This document shows positions 60,633-64,000 of a stretch of 64,000 nucleotides of DNA, piece by piece. Each line of letters opens with the position of its first letter. Position 1 is the stretch's first letter. The stretch is from the NCBI GenBank assembly GCA_037179385.1, contig CM074185.1:12346866-12410865 (forward strand), given 5' to 3'. The notes below the pieces were generated by a model, which made no database searches, was not told where the DNA came from, and saw nothing but the letters and a program-made list of their open reading frames with translations. The position numbers and the translations under genes are program-made. The DNA comes from Holothuria scabra (taxonomy: Eukaryota; Echinodermata; Holothuroidea; Aspidochirotida; Holothuriidae).

Positions 60633-63600
60633 GAAGCACGATAAGGACGAAGCATACCCCCATTAATTCCTCCATTGACTTACACACTAAATGCAAAAAG
60701 TAAACGGGCCTCTAAAAGCTTGCCAAAGTTTTCGTCAGGTGCAAGCTTCCACTCATATGAAAGCTGACAAGTTAGCCATTCATGGCATTTTCAATTTTCT
60801 ATATCATGACCGTGAAGATTTTTAACTATTTCAATTTCCCTTTTCCGAGCCTTGTTTTTCACTAAAAGCTTGATATGCCTCCGCCAGCTTTTAAAGCCCA
60901 TAATTTCTACACAATTGCTTCAATTAAGCCCCGTTTTCACCAATGATATTTCATTTAATATACTTTTATAAAATAAGTAAAACAACCCATCCTATTCCAT
61001 ATCGTATTAAAAAGTGCTCCTTTTAAGGACTCTATTTGAGGGCGAACAAACGGACGCTTTAATACACGTGCTAAATGGGTCATCCTCTCATAAGAGAGAG
61101 AAAAACAAGAACACCCCCAGTTTGAAATGAAAACTTTTTAAGACAGTCTTAACTGATGCTGCTTTGATTTCTAATTCCAATTAAATACGACCTAAATGGG
61201 TTAATGAGTAAATCATGCGCAGAGTAGTGTGGGTAAAGGTAGGCTATGTGCCAGAGAAAAGGGTGAGCTAGAACCAATGATAATTAGGGAGGGATCACGG
61301 GACCGTTTAATTGAGCGGGTGTTTAAGGTCGAAGGTGAACAGTTTTTCGTGTTCCTACGTAATATCACGCGTCCGCGGGTATTGTCTCAGCTTGATTTAT
61401 GTATCTCTTTTTCCCGGCAGCACCTTACTCGACCAGCTCTCTGGATTCTTCAGAGTGCTAATCTTTTTTAAAACTTCGTATTATATAATGTTCCATTATT
61501 GTTTGTGTAAACTGTATGAATTGTTTTCAAATACTATTTAAGCCAGTAAATGGGAAGAAATGCAATAATGAATTGGCTTTTAGTTACTCTCGAATTTCGG
61601 ATTTCGAGTCGTTTAAGTAAGCTGTAAATCATAAGTTATTATCTCTAAAAAATCCCAAATTTTTCTGTGCTGTTAAGACACACAAGGCCAGATTTACCAT
61701 TCTGGGTCCTGGACAGAAGATAATTTGGGGTCCAAACTATAATTTTTCTCCAGACAATGTTTTACAATGGCACAAGTGAGAAGGACCAAGTTTCTTGTCA
61801 ATTTTGGAATTATCGTGGTGGAAGTAGTACATTTGCCGGGATGGGCAACTGGAAACCCGTACCCCGGCCCAAGACGGGCTTCCAAAGAGGTGATCAAATC
61901 AAATCCGCGGGTTGAAAAGAGGACAAATTAAGGCAAAATTAAGAACAGGTAAAACGGAGACAATGGGAAAGGAAGACGTCACAAAGGAAAGGGAACTACC
62001 GTAGTCAGCTTAATATCAGAGAGACTGCTTGACTAATTAACCCCGTATTCGAAGAACTCATGAAAGTTACATGTAAATACATTCAATTCCAATTAATTAA
62101 CGTTCGTTTGATCGACGCAGCAAACCGTTCTTTAGAGTTGTTTTTAGCAATTTTCACGTTTTCACCGGTATCATAACGTACCCATGGCACCGCCTGTACA
62201 ACACTGATGCCGTACTCCAGGGGATCGGTTATCGAATTCTTTTCAAAATGAAAAAAAGATGTTAAACTGAGCTGATATCTTCGGGATCTGAAATTTGGGC
62301 AGGATCTGAACAATTCAGTCGGGCAAACCATTTTAGTTTTAAGTAAAACAAATGACATGTCTTTCAATTACACAAAAGCACTCATCCAATTCATTCACAC
62401 ATTTGGCAGGAAAAGTAGATAGAGTCATAGTCGGCATGACAAATACTCTAAGAAGAAGGAAGATCACAAACGCTTGCTTCATTTTAGGGAAACCTATGAA
62501 AGAACAATGTCAGCCCCACTCCATAGTTTTGCGGGCCACTCTTTGCCCGAATTAATAGAATATTTGAGCAAAAGTGAAACAAAAGAGCAGAGTTTTCAAT
62601 TTCCCGATTACGGGTAGTCGGGGAAAGGGGTTCATGTCATGCATATGTCTAAATGCTTTCAAAGATTTGTCCGAAAAGTGGTAGTACTGTAGAAGCCTGT
62701 ATTTGATCTATTAAAGTGTACCAAAAGTCAAACAATTTAATAATATAATTTCAACAGAATAAAAAGTGAATTGTAACAGTTTCAACTCCCATTTTCATAG
62801 GACATTCTTGAGCCGAGATATAAAATGTTGAAATTTATTCACTTTAAACAATTTAGTACATTGCGCAATAAATTGTGACATTTTTGTTGTTCAACTCAAA
62901 TTACCTGAAGGACAACACTTGACCAACCTCACCGCCCTTGGACCATTTACATCATTGGTGTGTCATGTACGGCTCCATTCTAGACTGGATGAATAGAACA
63001 GAGGTACTGCACGTGTTTGCAGCCAATAAGCTTTCGACGAATACTTTTTCCAAAGTCATCCCGGCCCTCTGGCAAAGAGCCGTTAGGCGAAACTTTTGAC
63101 GAAAACTTAAATTCTATGGCGTTTTTGTGTGGGCCACGTAATAGACCTAGTCCCAAACTTTGAAGGCCTGCACAAAATGACCTGATCGATATTACACTTA
63201 TAGGGATGATTATTTTAATTCTAATTATTTTTAATGTAAATAATGTGTCGTTCTCAAAATAACCCATTTAGAATCACATTTCAACATTTATTAAACAAGT
63301 TGGTAACACTTTTTGAGAACGAATCTCTTTCAATCATTTCAAAAATTAGTAACAAGTAAGATATTCCCTAATAAATAATGGAACAATCTCCTTAATGCAA
63401 ATCAGCCAGATCTGAGACATGATCCCAGAAAATGTTTCATTTATAAAATGAAATAAACCCAGACGGATGTATAAAATTGAGTAAATTTACAGTTACCTCA
63501 GTGGGTTTAACTGTCCTCAATGCAAATTGTCCTACAGTACGCACCGTACAATAAGCTTCACTTCCAGATTGCCTACAAACCAGAAATATTGTGACGTTCT

Positions 63601-64000
63601 TGTGACGTTTCTTTGACATAAGCCTACATTTGGAACGAAAATGTGAAATATTAAGAAGAAACATCAATCGTAGAGGGAAATCTTGTCAAGAATCAAGGAA
63701 AAATAATTAAAAACTTTATCTACGAATATTTGATAAACATAATTCCTTTCTGCCAGCACTACATCTGGCTGAAATTTGTACTTTGAAAATTCCACTCTAA
63801 CGTGTGATAAATGCAGATGTTCAAGCTGTATAAGACATCCTCTACTCTACCCTGTGCGGCACGTTGACGCCAATCCGGACGGTAGTGTTCACACATGGTC
63901 CTACTCTGATTGCACTGGGAGGCGAGTAGTGTTCCTCCCCAATGTATCGCCGGTCCTTGAGGGGAGTCCCGAGGAAAGATTGCAGTCGTATACAAAGCAC
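60633..64000 (+). repeat. array copy 8, cut by window end
   Basis: The first 3,368 bases of a unit. It has a private 6-base deletion near 63,476 (ATAAAATTGAG instead of ATAAAATAAACATTGAG) and a few private substitutions. The array evidently continues beyond the window. Confidence 0.95.

Larger units (their letters stand above)
37143..64000 (+). repeat. tandem array of a unit of about 3.58 kb, eight copies, continues past window
   Basis: A landmark GAAGCACGATAAGG recurs at 42,701, 46,281, 49,862, 53,447, 57,045 (as GAGGCACG) and 60,633, giving spacings of 3,580, 3,581, 3,585, 3,598 and 3,588. All copies are head to tail. Copies 2 to 8 are nearly identical and differ by scattered single bases and homopolymer lengths. 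The unit has no recognisable protein, rRNA, tRNA or histone gene. Each unit contains a T-rich tract, a U2-like antisense module and several short open frames. The left edge is aberrant; the right edge is outside the window. Confidence 0.97.

Overview
This is eukaryotic nuclear DNA, not bacterial. Genes carry spliceosomal introns with GT/AG junctions, there is a metazoan transcription-factor subunit gene, and much of the window is transposon debris. The AT-rich base composition, many hAT-type MITEs, TAGGCCTA-rich stretches and a decayed HECT ligase of a lineage-expanded type suggest a marine invertebrate, possibly an echinoderm or another deuterostome. That placement is an inference and is not proven by the sequence.

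Layout. Positions 1 to 9,000 are intergenic: no confident gene, a pair of related short repeats (2.6 and 3.6 kb), two hAT MITEs with 8-bp target duplications (4,982-5,761 and 5,833-6,030) and a LINE 3' remnant (about 7,921-8,119). From 15,259 down to 9,077 on the minus strand lies a complete, five-coding-exon NELFB gene (negative elongation factor B, also called COBRA1). It encodes 570 residues with all splice phases consistent, and its introns hold two tRNA-derived SINEs, two copies of a hAT MITE and a small TA-flanked MITE. From 15.5 to 28 kb is a transposon graveyard: a MITE with 28-bp perfect terminal repeats, a repeat that may be a solo LTR (two copies, one nested in a LINE), CR1/L2-like LINE pieces, a LINE piece inside a MITE, a 1,046-bp hAT element inside an otherwise continuous reading frame, and a 21-bp minisatellite. 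From 28 to 37 kb the one recognisable gene relic is a minus-strand HECT-domain E3 ligase-like pseudogene (32,116-33,724) with four frameshifts and a stop. A TTAA-flanked MITE follows.

From 37,143 to the end of the window runs a head-to-tail tandem array of a unit of about 3.58 kb. It has eight copies: an aberrant edge copy, a second copy lacking its first 250 bases, five full copies and one cut by the window end. The unit encodes no protein I recognise. Its most notable content is a module resembling the antisense of the 5' end of U2 snRNA. That module is degenerate in every copy, and the edge copy also has a second, nearly perfect version (39,077-39,120, minus strand). The array is the best candidate for something undescribed: a U2-snRNA-headed repeat captured in, and amplified with, a long satellite-like unit.

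Only NELFB is an intact gene with a known function: its product works in the nucleus as part of the NELF complex that holds RNA polymerase II at promoter-proximal pause sites. I see no functional linkage among the other features.
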